Of a DNA stretch of 64,000 bases, positions 1 to 12,803 are shown in pieces. The stretch lies in NCBI GenBank assembly GCA_950295325.1, contig OX485803.1, positions 26,226,001 to 26,290,000 on the forward strand, read 5' to 3'. Position numbers and translations under genes: made by a program. The first letter of the stretch is position 1; the number at the start of each line of letters is the position of its first letter. A model generated the notes under the pieces. It saw nothing but the letters and a program-made list of their open reading frames with translations, ran no database searches and was not told the origin of the DNA. The stretch comes from Polytrichum commune. Lineage: Eukaryota; Streptophyta; Polytrichopsida; Polytrichales; Polytrichaceae.

Positions 1-1260
1 ATGGTGTTGCTTCATTTTCAAGTTGGTCTAAGTCTATCATAACATTATTCAGATCTATAACAATGTTTTGTGGGAATGATAGTATTACATAGAATATTCC
101 ACAATATTCCCCCGTTCATACCGAATGTGGGAAATATCAGGGAATATTTTGTAGAGTACTATTAGTCCCACAAAACATTGTTATGGATCTTAATAATGTT
201 TAGACACGTAAGTTCAAAACATGCATTTATGTGAATTAGAGGGCCCTTGAAGACTATTGTCTCGTTTCGAAGGTGAACACCTTGAACGGGGTGGACAAGC
301 TGGGCGACACCTATCTCCCCCAAGGGCAAGCCCCTAGGTTCCCACATGGTTGGTTGAAAGTATATGGGTCACTTGGGTACCTCCCACTATGATTGGGTGG
401 ACCATAAGGTATCGAGGCCTTGAAAGTAACACAATTCCAATAATGACACCTACTTTGGGTCTCTAACCTGAACCTAACTAGCATGTTCACTGCATGCCTT
501 CAACCTACTTGAAGGTGCCTGAGTGGCTAGAGTACAAGACCCATGTTTAGCATTGCAAGGCTCAAATAAAAAATAGCCATTTTGATTTTGCTCCGGACTC
601 ATACAAACCTTGTTTGTGCTAAATTAAGCTATTGTAATCCGACTTGTGTTCACTAATCTACAATATTTATTTGCAATTATTTGGACACTTTAAACAATAC
701 AAAATTTGCAAAAAAATAAATCTAAAAGTGACACTTTATTGCTTCAATACCTAAGGTGGTAGAGTGCATTGGAATTAAAGTGATAGGAAGGTCACCAATT
801 TGAGTACTATTATGACCCTAGGTGTCCATTTTGGATGTCCCATGGCATCTGGGTTATGACCTTGGGTCTAGCACTTGTAAGCCTCACGTAAAATATCCAT
901 GAAGAGTATCTATGAATACCAACTCGTCATTAAATGTTGATCACTTGCATTTTAAGATGGTGTAAACGGTCCACTCATGGGCAAAAGTGTTATGGATGAA
1001 ATGTTTCGGGGGTGGATAGAAAGGGACATGGAAGTTCTTCCAAACATTGAATGGTGGGTTATAGACATTCAATTTATAAACAAATTCCTCTAGCATGTCC
1101 ACCATGAAATTTCTAATGGATATGATTTCAAAATCAAACCTTTGTTTTCCTCTATTAAGTGGCATGAACATGACCAAGTAGGGCAGGGTGAGAGTTTGTG
1201 ATGGCATACCCGGTATGCTCATGGATAGAAATTGGAGGTTATGAATTCCTTAAGACAAAA
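1..1260. other. AT-rich intergenic DNA, no gene seen
   Basis: No reading frame here resembles a known protein. The sequence is AT-rich, and a few phrases (for example around 60-170 and 780-860) look like decayed interspersed repeats. Confidence 0.4.
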
Positions 1261-2610
1261 AAGCACATGAAACTCCTATAAATATTGCTCACTTGAATGA
1301 GCAACCAATTTATTTTTCAACATGAATAGAAAAACACATGGGAGTTGTTAAAAGTAATATGCACTTGGATGAGCAACCAATTATGGTTGGAAGTTTTCCA
1401 AGTGGGTTAAAAACACTTTAACATGCTCCTTCAAATGCACTAGGAATACTCCCCACTTTGATATGCAACCATTTATATGGGTGAAGTAATTTTCATGTGG
1501 ATAAAAATGCATAGGGGAGTTGGTAGAAACTTGCTATCCACCCGGTGGGTGATCGATTTATGGATGAAATGATTCCTATATAAATAGAAAAGAAAAACAT
1601 AGTTGCCACAAGGATCGCTCTCCATTTGGACAAACAAAACCATGAACATTTGACCCAAAACAAAGTTGCCCTGGGTGTCCACCTTTTGTTGTATGGCCTG
1701 GACCTTCAAATAGGTCTACATGTTTGGAATTTTCAAGGAGCAAGATTTATGATTCAACTCATCACTTGCTCCCACTTTTGATGAGCGGTTGAGTATGGAT
1801 GAAATATTTTATACATGGATATAAAAGAAATAGGGGTGCTAAAAGTACTCCCTACTTGGACGAGTAAAGAGAAGGCCATAATAAATAGCTCATCTAAGAG
1901 TATAAGGATAATTCAAACTCATAACTTTTTTCATCCATGTCAACACAATATCATCCATATTTCTCAAATTTTGTCCTTGAGTTGATTGGTTATGTCCGAA
2001 AACCAACTCAAGTAGACGGATGACTTGCAACTCCCACGGCTCATCATCCACCCTCCTCTTGTTGGTTATCTAGTCCATGAACAATTGACGTAAAAACAAA
2101 AAACTCATCTCGGGTGTCCACCTTCTGCTACATGGCATGAACTTTCAAATAGGCCCGCACCTTTGAAACTTCCAAGGAGCAAGATTCCTAATTCAACCCT
2201 GACTTGCCACTCTCCACTTTGGTGAGCGACCAAATATGGACCAGTATACCAATCAGAGGAAAGTGGATGACGAGCTCGTGGACAAATATGGAGATTATGA
2301 ATTATATCACACCTGCATGGATAAAAAACTATACCAAGAGACGATAACATTTTCTTCTTCTTCTTTTTTCTTTTGGATGAACGATTGGTTATAGGATGAA
2401 TTGTTCTCTACGTGGATAGAAAAGCAAAAGGGAGTTGCTAGAAGCGCCGCCCTCCACTCGGATGAGCAAAGCAAAGCAAAGCAAAATCCATGAACACTTT
2501 GACCCAAAAACAAAGTCATCTCGGGTGTCCACCTTTTGATGCACGGCTCGGACCTCCAAAATAGGCCTACTATACTCATGGACTCATTTGCAAGGAGCAG
2601 ATTTCAATCT
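1260..2610 (+). repeat. Degenerate ~420-bp tandem array upstream of the TRB gene
   Basis: A phrase that begins 'ccatgaaca-ttgaccc', continues 'gggtgtccacctt' and ends near 'gagcaagatt' occurs at about 1637, 2072 and 2485, giving spacings of roughly 435 and 413 bases. A second phrase (gatgagcaaccaattta ... ggatagaaaagcacatgggagttg) alternates with it near 1295, 1360, 1550, 1780 and 2365. Copies differ by many substitutions and small indels. The array stops about 1.2 kb before the TRB start codon. Confidence 0.6.
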
Positions 2611-3864
2611 TATTATTCAACCCATTCCCTTTTTTAAATTTAATCCGGGTGGCGTCATAGTCGGGCAGATTCGGGCAGGGGGGGGGGAACTTTCTCCCTT
2701 ACTTACCGGCATCTTTTTCATCTGCCCGGAGCCCCGGGCAGCGGGGCTTCCAACTGTTCCACAGTGCAGAGTCCGCGAGAAGCGATGAGGGTGCCCCCCC
2801 CGGTCCGCTCTCTTCTCGCTTCTCTCTCTACTCTTCGTTAGGGTAGGGACTCCTCCTCGCCATCGCAAATCGTCAATTCTCGCACCACATTGCGCGATCA
2901 CGGCTCCGGCCACGACACTATGTAGATCGCCGACGTAACAGCAACTTATCGACACCACTCGCGCTGCGAGCACCGCAAATTTGAGCAACTTCTGACCCCT
3001 TAGGGTTTGGTGCACATTTGTGCTCACCTTGTTTCTTGTTCGTCGAACTTCTGGGATGGCACCCTCTGTGTCATCCGCTATGCATCCCGGCGTATGTTTT
3101 CTCATGCCTGCCCCGCTTTAGTTCTCACCTTAACAAATCTCTCTCTCTTTCGCTCTCTCTCTCTCTCTCTTAACTTGTCTAATTTCCGCAACTAGGGTTT
3201 CACAGAGAGGAGGAGGAGTTTCCATCTTACGGTCGCCTTGGTATTTCTCCTTCCGAATCTGGTGCCTACAGTTCACTACAAGACATGATGATATCTCTGT
3301 ATTAGGTCTTAGCGTTTCTTGTTCTGTTTTCTTGGTGTTGTCGTAACAGGGATAGGGTTCTTTCCTGGCTCCGATGTGTCGGGTGTTAGTGGTGTCTTGG
3401 CGTTTCTTAGGTTCTCGCGAGTAATGTGATCTCAGAATTATCAACGTTTGGCCTTAAATTTAGTGCTTAGTGTTTAGTTCATAATCGCTTGGAACTTTCC
3501 CCCCTTCATATTAAGTAGTGTGTATATTGTAGCCATTGCTACAGGTTTGTGAGTTCGTTCATTCTTTAGGGTTGGTGATCCGAATTTCTGACACTTCAGG
3601 AGTTTTTATATAACCCTACCTTGGTTAGTGTACCTATCATTCTGAGCTCATGCGGTTTTACACGAGTTTTTCTTTCGTGACCTGCCTCACGTAGGATGAT
3701 TGAGCGTGTAGTGGGGATGTTGGTATGAGTTGTGGCGAGGTTGTTGTAATGAGAGGGAAGAGGGGGAAATAGGTCACTAGGCCTTGCAGGAAAATCTGGT
3801 TGGTAGGGAGGAAGGAGCTTTTTATTAAGCAGGAGGATTGGATTACAACGAGAAAAAGAGAGCA
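2611..3864 (+). promoter_or_regulatory. Probable promoter and 5' leader of the TRB gene
   Basis: Base composition changes at about 2650 to a more GC-rich, C- and CT-rich sequence, including a CT tract at 3139-3171 and 'agggttt'-type motifs at 3001-3006 and 3194-3199. This is typical of plant core promoters and leaders. A 5' UTR intron is possible, for example a gtatgtt donor at 3092 and acceptors near 3789 or 3832, but this cannot be fixed from sequence. Local reading frames match nothing known. Confidence 0.35.
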
Positions 3865-6817
3865 ATGGGTGCTCCTAAGCAGAAGTGGACGGCTGAAGAG
3901 GAGGCTGCTCTTCGGGCAGGAGTGGAGAAGTACGGACCTGGGAAATGGAGGGCAATTCAAAAGGATTCCAAGTTCGGTCCCTGTTTGACATCCAGATCGA
4001 ATGTCGACCTCAAGGTACGTAACTCCCTATGAAAATGTAACAGCAACAGCAGCAGGGTTGTCTTTTGTTTTAAGCGCAGTCCGTTGAAGTCAATTGGCAC
4101 AGTCTGCAGTTTCTTTGCTATTACCCTAGTAGTACCGGCAGTTACGGGATAGCAAAAGGATTACAGAAAGCCTAAGAAGAAGAAGAAGACCGCGTCACAT
4201 GATGATGTGATGATACTCTTCATCTTCTATATTCTCTTCTTACTATTACTATGTTTGTCTCTTCCTCCCTTCCTCTGTAGTATATAGGTCGAGATCGTGG
4301 CAATGAGATGGAAGGCAGGAACGATTCTTTACATCCTTTAAATTAGACCTTGCCCTGTAGGAAGTTCATCAGCTCTCCATAATAGGTTGTAGCAAGGTGG
4401 AATCACTCTACGTTTTGGCTCTCTTTATACGGAGGAGGAACTGAGCTGATGTATCCTGCCTTTTCACGTGTAAAAGGATGGTTGGTTATACACAATCAGG
4501 AAAACACCAACACAGACCTTCCACAAGGTATAATGGAAGTTTGTCCAAGTTGTAGACCTTTTAGCACCATAAACTGGGTTGTGGAGAATGACAAGTTCCT
4601 GTGTGGTTGTTGGCCTTGGTAGGACAAATGGCGGAACATGAGTGTAAGTGCCAATGGTATGGGGTCAGCAAGGGAGCGAGTGAGGCCGCTTGCGCTTCCT
4701 GCGTCAGGGATGTTGACCTTGATGGAGGATGCAGTATCTGTTGATCCTTTGACAATAATGACACCAGGACATGCAGCGTTTGAGGGTAAAAGGGATGGGG
4801 CTGATACATCATCAGATCGCAAGTCACTTGGCTCAAGGTAGGTTATAGTCTCAAGAGGTGTAATTCAATAAACTCCTGATGAAGAACTGTCCACCTTGTG
4901 TGACGGTTGCCTTTTTATGCGTAAAGCCCAAGAAGTGATATGCAAAGTATTTCCTTTCATTTAGGTCACAAAAAGGAAAGATGCAATTAAATCATGTAAT
5001 TTAATATATGGAGTTGCAAAATATGATAGTAGCATTGGCCAGTTGGTTATCTTAACCTGATTTTGGGTAAACAGCCAACCACAAATACATAATATGAGAT
5101 TGAGATGGAGTAGCAAAACATTTATTACATTATAGGCAACTATCGAAGAAGAATTTGGTAATTAAAGCAACTTTCTGTATTGTATAGCTTAAAATTCAAG
5201 TAATTCTTTTATGATTGACTCACAAGTTTATATGGCTTGACTTGAAAGCATTAGTGCCCTGCAAGTGGTGAAATCACATGCAGCTCCACATGTTGACAGT
5301 GTAGATGGGAATAATATTTGAGGAGTTTGAGGTTACATATCTTGCAGGGGAGTGAGTTTGACTTTGTGATGTGTTGTAGCAGGTATGATGACATGGTTTT
5401 GGAAGCTGTGGCGGGTTTGAAAGAACCTTATGGCTCTAGTACTGCCTCTATTGCCACCTACATTGAGGTATATAATTTTCTAATTTTTTTGGTAGTCTAT
5501 ACCAATTACCAACTGTCCAGGTTCTACTTCTTCCCCTCACGTGAGCCAGCCTTTCAAGAGTGTAAAACACTGATTTCTGGTAGAGTTAAATAATCATGAG
5601 GTCGGGATACAAGCGACTAAATCGGCATATGGGAAGGAATATCAAGATAAACATAACTTTAAATACATGAAGTCCTCACCGGATGGCTGACCAGTCATTT
5701 ATTGATTGTGATGCAGGAACGTCATCCGGTGCCCTCAAATTTTCGGAGGCTGTTGACCACTAAACTAAAGTCATTAGCTCTTTCAGGGAAATTAGTAAAG
5801 GTCAGTCTTGATAAAATTTTGAGTCCTAACCATACGAAAGGAGATTCACATCAAAATTTAAAATATAGCAGTTCTAGAGTGTCTTGTGAAAGAAGGACAA
5901 AATGGACAAACAACCGCTTTTCTGATTCATCTTGCAGAGTAGTTAAATAACACTTAATATCTTAAACATACTGAGCCAAGTTGTTGGTGGTTGTCCTTGC
6001 TTCTACATGGTGGATCAGTTTGTGAGTTTGCTCTCTTTTCTTTCCTTTTAAATCACATTTTTCTTCAACTAAGTGCTGTAAATTTCATCACAGGTTCGGC
6101 AAAACTACAAGATTAATGAAGGCAAGGAAAATCCACCAGCGGTAGTAGAGGAACCTGAAGAGAGGGAAAGGGAGTCTCCGGCTGTAGCCAGTGATGGCCG
6201 GCCACCAAAGGGATCCCGCCTAAGTCTCAGGCGGCATGAGGTTCACAGTGATGAAAGCAACAAACCACGCACGCCTCGCTTTCCACGGGATCCCCGAGAC
6301 CCTTCCAGGAAATTGAGGCCTGATGCGGTTCCTCATAAAAAGCCCAAAATGGACATTGAGCACATTGCTAAGGCCAGAGCCAAGACTGCTGAGGAGGCGG
6401 CTCGGGCAGCAGCTCGGGCAGCAGCTGTTGCTGTTGCAGAGGCTGAAGCTGCTGCTGCTGCAGCTGAAGCTGCAGCTCGCGAAGCAGAAGCTGCTGAAGC
6501 TGAGGCTGAAGCCCTGGAAGCTGCAGCTGAAGCAGCTGCAGCAGCAATCAGACCTCCAAAAAAATGTACTGAAATTCTTAGCACTACTGTCTTCTAACTA
6601 GAAGACACATTCAGTCCTTTGCAGTTTCTAGTAGGAGCAGCTATTGTTGGGTTTAGGGTGGTGCTGGGCAAGTCATTGCTTTTCTTGTTGTGAAGGTGGA
6701 TTTCCAAGAATATTTTCACCCTCATTTCTTAACTGCATGTTACTCATTAATTTTTGGTGTGGAATTGCAGCAGTAAGAACAGTGGCAATGGCGCACGAAG
6801 TTGCAGTAAACGGGTAG
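3865..6817 (+). CDS. TRB: Single-Myb-Histone / telomere repeat-binding factor (TRB/SMH), six exons
   Basis: Exons: 3865-4014, 4623-4837, 5383-5467, 5717-5800, 6094-6565, 6771-6817, with GT/AG borders and consistent phases, giving 1,053 nt and 350 residues. Start is the ATG of [13 protein letters not shown], the conserved TRB N terminus. Residues 5-57 form the telobox-type Myb domain with RSNVDLK and DKWRNM. Residues 123-180 form the H1/H5-like globular domain ([34 protein letters not shown]). Residues 268-332 are an extreme alanine/glutamate coiled-coil stretch encoded by GCA/GCT-rich DNA. TRB proteins bind telomeric repeats and telobox promoters in the nucleus and recruit Polycomb PRC2 and demethylase complexes in other plants. 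The last exon (15 residues) is the least certain part, supported only by phase and acceptor. If unspliced, the frame would run on to a stop at 6595-6597. Confidence 0.9.
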
Positions 6818-7869
6818 CATTTTTTTTGAACCTTGTAACATGCAAATGGGGAATAGGCAACAAACCCCCACCTCTCTTGAATAGTCTTGAAATCTGCTAT
6901 AGCTAGAAACTGCAAGTTCTTGACTTTCAAGTGACTGTATTGTAGACAACCCGACTTGTTTATATAGACAGCAATGCCTAGAAGTTTTTTCAGGGAAATT
7001 TGAGCTATGGACACCAGATTTGATATTTGTCAGCTCTAAGTTGTGCTCAGGGGTTATGACTATGGTGGCTTAGCATTTGTGTTTGCTATGGTTCGTGTAC
7101 TCTCTCATCGGTGAAGGCCGTAAACCGCATGTAAGATGCCCTCTTTGTGAAGTAAAATTCCCAATTCAAATCCTTTATAATGCTGTTGAGTTTTTCAACC
7201 ACGCTAAGGTTGATTCACCCTCTTGACTGTGCATAAGCAGCTTTGTGCTGAAACTGTTCCCAGTCTTTTCGTGTTTCTTGCATTGACATTGTGGGTTGTT
7301 ATTCTAGTATACTTCTCAATCACCTAGAAGGTGTTCCACATACTTAAACTGTTGACTCACATCATTGTGATTGGAAACATGAATGGCATTTGATTCTAAT
7401 ATTCTAATCACCAGATATTCAGCACCTAAACCTGACGTAACTTATATAATTCTATATCTGCTTACAAGGAAGCAGTTGGATGTAGACTTGTGTTGTGATG
7501 GGGAAATGCCAATCAAATATTTTTTGTATGCTTGTGATTAGTGTCTTGTTGTTGAACTGTCTGATAGCCCTACTGATTTATCCAGCCTCCTACAACTCAC
7601 GTTCTAGGCACCGAATCATTAGATGTCCATTTCTTGAGATTCACAAATACCTAACCTAAACGTTGTCTACAGGTAGGGACCCTTATCTATCTAACCCAGA
7701 TGTCATCACAGTCCTCAACCATCTGATACATGTTTGACATAATGACGTTCGCTAGTGCCCACCTGGTGATGGTAGCCCTCCTTTGGGCTTCTTCAATTGC
7801 AATTCTTCGCTCTAATTCTAAATAGCTCTACTGTTGCCTTCTTTTTGGGTTCTTCAACTGCACAATTCC
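6818..7869. other. 3' flank of TRB, no gene seen
   Basis: Probable 3' UTR and AT-rich spacer. I recognise no coding sequence, and reading frames are short on both strands. Confidence 0.4.
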
Positions 7870-8344
7870 CTCTATTTCTCAACAGCCCTACCATCGCCAG
7901 TCTTACTTTGGCTTCTTTGATTAGCTTTTTTGTAGCTTCCTTCTGTTGCAGCTTTACAACCCCCTCTCATCCACTTCTCCGAGCCTCTTGAATTCCTCAA
8001 CATTATCCTCTTGGCACTTTTTGAGAAGGGATTTTTCAACTGGATTTTTCTACTGTGGATGCAGTTACAGGGACTGAGGTTTTTCCCACCAGTTGCATGA
8101 GGATCATCATGAAGAGATACATTTGTAGCTTCTATTATTGTAGGTGGATTACTCTTGAATTGAGTAAATGCTTCCTCTGCTTTCTGTTCATCATGAACTT
8201 TCTTCATTGTGGCTTCATGGAGTCGACTGATGACCTCACAATATTGATTGTACGCATCATGGAGTTGATTGGAATCATGGGTTGTAGGGGTGGCTGTTTA
8301 GAATCCATGAGCTTCAACAACAGGAATTTCTCATGTAGCATTAT

Positions 8345-8745
8345 TTTCTAGTGTAGAAGGTTGGCCTTCATCTCTTTGCTGTGGGAGCTGTGTTGTGGAG
8401 GTATAAAGGACTTTGATCTACTCTTTGGGGACCCTATTTTCAGTGGTGCTTGTGCTAGCACCAATTTCACTTGCAGAAGATTGGTCTTCACCTCTGTGTT
8501 GTGAAGCTTTGGGTTGTGGAGGTACACATGGTTTTGACCTAATTCCCTTCAGGAATCCTATTCTTAGTGGTGCTTGTTGTAGCACTATTCTCTTGTGTAG
8601 AAGATTGGCCTTCGTCTTTTTGTCATGGAGGGACAAACGGTTTCGATCTACTCTTTGGGTTTCTGTTCTCCTTGGGGCTTGCTATTGCATTGTTTTCTTG
8701 TGCACAAGATTGGCCTTCATCTCTCTGCTGTGGAGCTTTGTGTTG
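8345..8745 (-). repeat. Imperfect ~105-122-bp tandem repeat inside the DnaJ pseudogene
   Basis: The plus-strand anchor 'gaagattggccttcatctct' or close variants recurs near 8356, 8478, 8600 and 8706. Minus-strand translation gives repeated SKPFVPPQ ... HR-EDQSSA ... ENR-PK phrases in shifting frames, so unit length has drifted out of multiples of three. Confidence 0.5.
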
Positions 8746-9179
8746 TGGAAGTATAAAGGGTTTCGAACTACTTGTATCCTCAGTACTTGTGGATTTATAA
8801 TTTTGGAATGTTGAAGATTGTGGTGGTAGCATTTTGGTACTTGGGATTCCTCTCTGGGCCACAACAGGTGCACTTCCTTTTGTTGTAATGTGTTGGGAAA
8901 ATTTAATGTCCACATGAGTGACACATAAACCTTAAACCTAAGTGGGTGTAGAGGATTTGATGTTGTGTGTCACAAGTTGGGCATGCAGTCCAGAAGTGTT
9001 GCCATGTAAAGGATGGCATCCATGTGGGACTTGTTCGATAGCTACACTAAATAGGATATTTAGTGTTTGATTATATTTAATCTTGTTATCACCCTACCCT
9101 GCTCAACACTAATTTTCAATTCCTTGACAATTAGTGTTAGGCATAAATGTGCCGCTACCTTCCACACTGCCACCTCCCT

Positions 9180-9208
9180 TTATTATTATTATTATTATTA
9201 TTATTATT
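9180..9208 (+). repeat. (TAT)n microsatellite
   Basis: Uninterrupted tat/att trinucleotide run of about 29 bases inside the DnaJ pseudogene region. Confidence 0.9.
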
Positions 9209-10100
9209 CCATATCCTTCCTAACACAAATTCAAACATGTAACTTCCACATATTACCATAGTTGATATTTAGTGTTTGAGTTTACATTTGATGTTGCTTA
9301 CTTTCATAGGGTTATTAACATTTAGTGTATGCATTCGTATTTAGTGTATTAAACACTAAATTATATCCTTTTGAGTGTAGTGTGTTGTTGCTTTTTGCTT
9401 CAAAATTCATCTCTTTGATGGTTGTTGCTAGCATAAGCTGTTGGTCTTGTTGTTGCATTTCTCTTTCTATCATGTATGCTTCTCTTTGTTCTGTCCGACA
9501 ACACACAATTTGCTCCTCCAACAAGTTTAAATGCTTCTTCTGCTCCTAATGACATTGTTCTTATGGGGATGTGGTAGCAGAGCAAGTTTGTGATATTGCT
9601 TCTTCATCAACTTCCCATCAGCAGTTTTTGTCCACTTGAATCAAAATCCGTACACAAGTTTGGATTTAGTACATGTACAAACAAATGTTGTTTGAACCAT
9701 AAGCCATATGTCTAATTAGCATTGAACATGTATTTAGCTATGAAGTTGGTGTATTACCATCGACTCATCAATAAAGATTGGTCACTTGCATTTTGTGACG
9801 TCACATAAATAATCAAAAAAAGGGGCAAAAATTCTAGTTAGATAGTTTTTTTCCAAGAAGATAGAATGGAGAAGGATTATACTTGGAGTATCCCATACCA
9901 ATCAATCTTGTTGCCCATTATTTTGTTTTGAGCAATTATATGAACATCTATCACAACAAGCATTTCAATAACACACCCTCTAGAGTAGGAAAAAGTTGTT
10001 GGGCTTTGAGAATGAACTTAGTAGCCACAAAATCATAGAGTTTAATGTTTTTCTTTGCTATCTCCCTTGCTTTAATCGCTTCATCCTTGTTAGTCTCCAT

Positions 10101-10980
10101 TTGTATCTCAAGAATGTGCGCATGCAATATGATGAAAGTGGTGACTCTATTTGAAGTCTTCCAAGATCTTATGTGAGTTTATTTGTGTAGTTTTAAGCTA
10201 GAGTCAATTTCATCCCAGAATCCTATGGGAATAAGGAGGCATTAACCAAATTAGATTGGAGTGGGATATTAAAATATTGAGATCTTTGAAATGAAAATAT
10301 TAAAAAATACATTCTTCCATGCTATTAACTGTATATCTATAAACTAGATTATTATTATTGATAATAATAATATTATTGATATTATTTTACTCTCTTTTAC
10401 TTCTCAAAAACTGAAATATTTGGTGACTTCAATTCAAGGGTGAATGACAATTTTTGACTACACTCCACTCTAAATCTCTATCCATGTTTATGACAATGAG
10501 AAGGTTCTCATCCTATCTACTCATTCACCTCGACTTTAAATAGTGGACACTCTTGAATGTTCACTATAAGTATTCTAAGAAGAACAATTCTACATATCTT
10601 CACATGATTGCAAAGTTAAATCTAATACATGTACTTTTCTTTCGATAAGTAACAAAGACATTATGTGTAAAGTGTGTTATCATGAGTTTTTGCTAAGGTA
10701 TGAACTACCCCTCCATGAGCAATTGGAGAGATTGAGCCACAAATCCTCACCAAGAAGGTGGGGATGGTCCCTCTTGTTCCTCACGACTCCTTGTTAATCT
10801 GTCCCCTCATGCCTTATCTTAAGAGTGAGAGTTACCTTAAGTTTCATATACTGTATATTAAGGTTCGATTGAGCACATGTTTGCCTTAATTTGATTTTCA
10901 TGTCATATTTTGAATGTTCCAACTATTTACATGATGACACGTGGTATTTTTTTGGGATCACAAATAATAAAATTACACCT
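10101..10980. other. AT-rich spacer, no gene seen
   Basis: No recognisable protein or RNA gene; short frames only. Confidence 0.4.
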
Positions 10981-10994
10981 AATTTAACGCCCAC

Positions 10995-11435
10995 ATAGGG
11001 TAGTTCTCTTGTGAACTAAATAGTCCTATAATTGTGGATTACCATTTGGAGTTACATGTTGAAATAATTATACATTGAGAAATTCAATTTCTATCAAGTG
11101 CATACTACACTTAATATAGTATTTAGTGTCACTTAATATTTGAAGTTACACAATGTTGTATATTTCTACTATTTATGTAATGTTTACCAAGTAAAGATGT
11201 TAATGTTCTATAATGTCCAAATAACCAATTTAACCTTTTTTGATAAAAAATGAGAAATACATTTTATAGTTATAACATTGCGTAATTCCTAATAGTAAGT
11301 GATACTAAATACAATGTTAAGTGCAGTTGTTTATCTTGTCTAAGTAAGAAAAATGAATATCTAAATATAAAGTTAGCAAAACAGTTAGCGACACTAATAG
11401 GACTATTTAGTGTAGTTCTTTACATGGATATCAAG
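10995..11435. mobile_element. Possible MITE with CTAAATAGTCCTAT ends
   Basis: 'gaactaaatagtcctata' near 11013 is matched in inverse by the complement of 'taataggactatttagtgtagttc' near 11395-11418. The arms share about 14-17 bases. No clear target duplication was found, so the limits are approximate. Confidence 0.35.
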
Positions 11436-12759
11436 TTAACTTTAGTTAACTTGGTCCTATTTGCATGAAACCCCACATGATGCATACCTTCCCCTTTTAC
11501 TTGAGTGTCTCTGCTCAAATTGGCTTTTGGATATTCAAAGTGGGATATAAAAGCCCTCTAGAATCTATAGGTAATCTTATTGAGAATACGAACATTAGAG
11601 ATGCCCTATTTTGTTATATGTTTTGGAATCATGTTGTTCCTATATTCTATGAGCACTTCTAAACTTAGTTTCTTTCTTTGGCTCTCATGAGAGTTATCAA
11701 GTTATAACACAACCAATAAGTACTGAGTTTGAGTGAGGATTGGTACTAAAAGCCAACATTGGATTTGTTGGACGAAGCAAACATTTGATTGGCTTAAAGG
11801 GGGGGGGGGGAGGGGATGTATTTTTGGCGGTTATGTGCTGTGGCAAGGGTACATTTGTGAAGACCTTGAAGTTTCATGGATTAGAAGGCAATATTACCAA
11901 GGCGAGGGACATCCTGCATACAAAAGAGAATAAATTATTGAGGCAAGGTGCAGGTTGTTGCTTATGTCTATGTCAATGTCTGCGTAAGGTACAAAGAATT
12001 GTATTTAAGTCTCTGCTAGGCGCCAAGGTTGTGATTTACATTGGTAGTTCTTCCCCATTCTTAATTCTCCAACCTACCATCACTGGGAAATTGGATATTG
12101 CAAGGAGTTAAGTTAGTTTGGTTGAAGAGTTGAGTTCTTGGTTACTTTTCATGTATATGTGGTTTGTAGCAAATTGAAATGTCTGTACAAGGCATGCTAG
12201 AAGTTTTTTTCTTATTTAAATATTTGGTGGTTGTTTGACAATGTGTGGTGTTTGTGTGCTTATGTGGAAAAATGTTGCTTTCTTTTGCCTCTGTTTGTTC
12301 TTTTTTGTTGGAGTTGTTGAAGGTGGTGGGTGTGGGGAGATGCCATAGCTATAAAGCTTGAGGGTTTTTTTTATGACAATTGGGGAGGCTTCAGTTTTGT
12401 GTCTCAAAACTTTCACAACACCAAAGTACTTGGTGTTGATGATGTGTCTCTATGTGCATTTTTCTTTCCTAAAATATTTACCAAGGGGGGTTGCTATATC
12501 AATAAAACGCCCAATAAGTAGTGTGTGCCATCTTGAAGTTAATAAGGTATCATTAACTTGAAGATTGGGTATGGCTGAAACTACATTGTGATAATCACCT
12601 TAAAAAGTGCCAAAAGTATAGTAAAAAACGAACATCAAGGTTGAAGGTACTCCTTGTCCTCAACACCAATCAAATGTTAGGTGTTGGCGAGGGGAAGACC
12701 GACTTCACCTACGCACAAAAAGGTGGGGGTTTAGCCCATTCCTTTGGGTTTACGAACTT

Positions 12760-12803
<44 letters not shown>

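Larger units (their letters stand above)
7870..10100 (-). pseudogene. J-domain (DnaJ, DUF3444-type) protein pseudogene
   Basis: Read leftward from the ATG at 10098-10100, the N terminus METNKDEAIKAREIAKKN and the downstream phrases KAQQLFPTLEG and DWYGILQV are typical of plant J-domain proteins of the DUF3444 group. The J-domain core follows at about 9640-9455: MKKQYHKLAL, then HPHK where the family has HPDK, a frameshift, then AEEAFKLVGGANCVLSDR. A zinc-ribbon-like TFWTACPTCDTQHQ lies near 8960-9005. Segment 8340-8900 holds about four imperfect ~105-122-bp repeats coding SKPFVPPQ-type phrases. Some 170 bases of unrelated sequence separate GILQV from the J-domain core. HPD loss, frameshifts and stops mark a dead gene. 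Family assignment is firm; the right-hand boundary is the ATG, the left is approximate. Confidence 0.7.

Noticed and set aside
6323-6601. Leu/Gln-rich and antisense Ala-rich frames over the TRB coiled coil
   Set aside because: They are shadows of the GCA/GCT-rich TRB exon in other frames.
8413-8814. 133-residue plus-strand frame
   Set aside because: It is the antisense of the DnaJ pseudogene repeats, and resembles no protein.
11740-12111. 123-residue plus-strand frame
   Set aside because: No recognisable motif, includes a poly-G run, and has no gene context.
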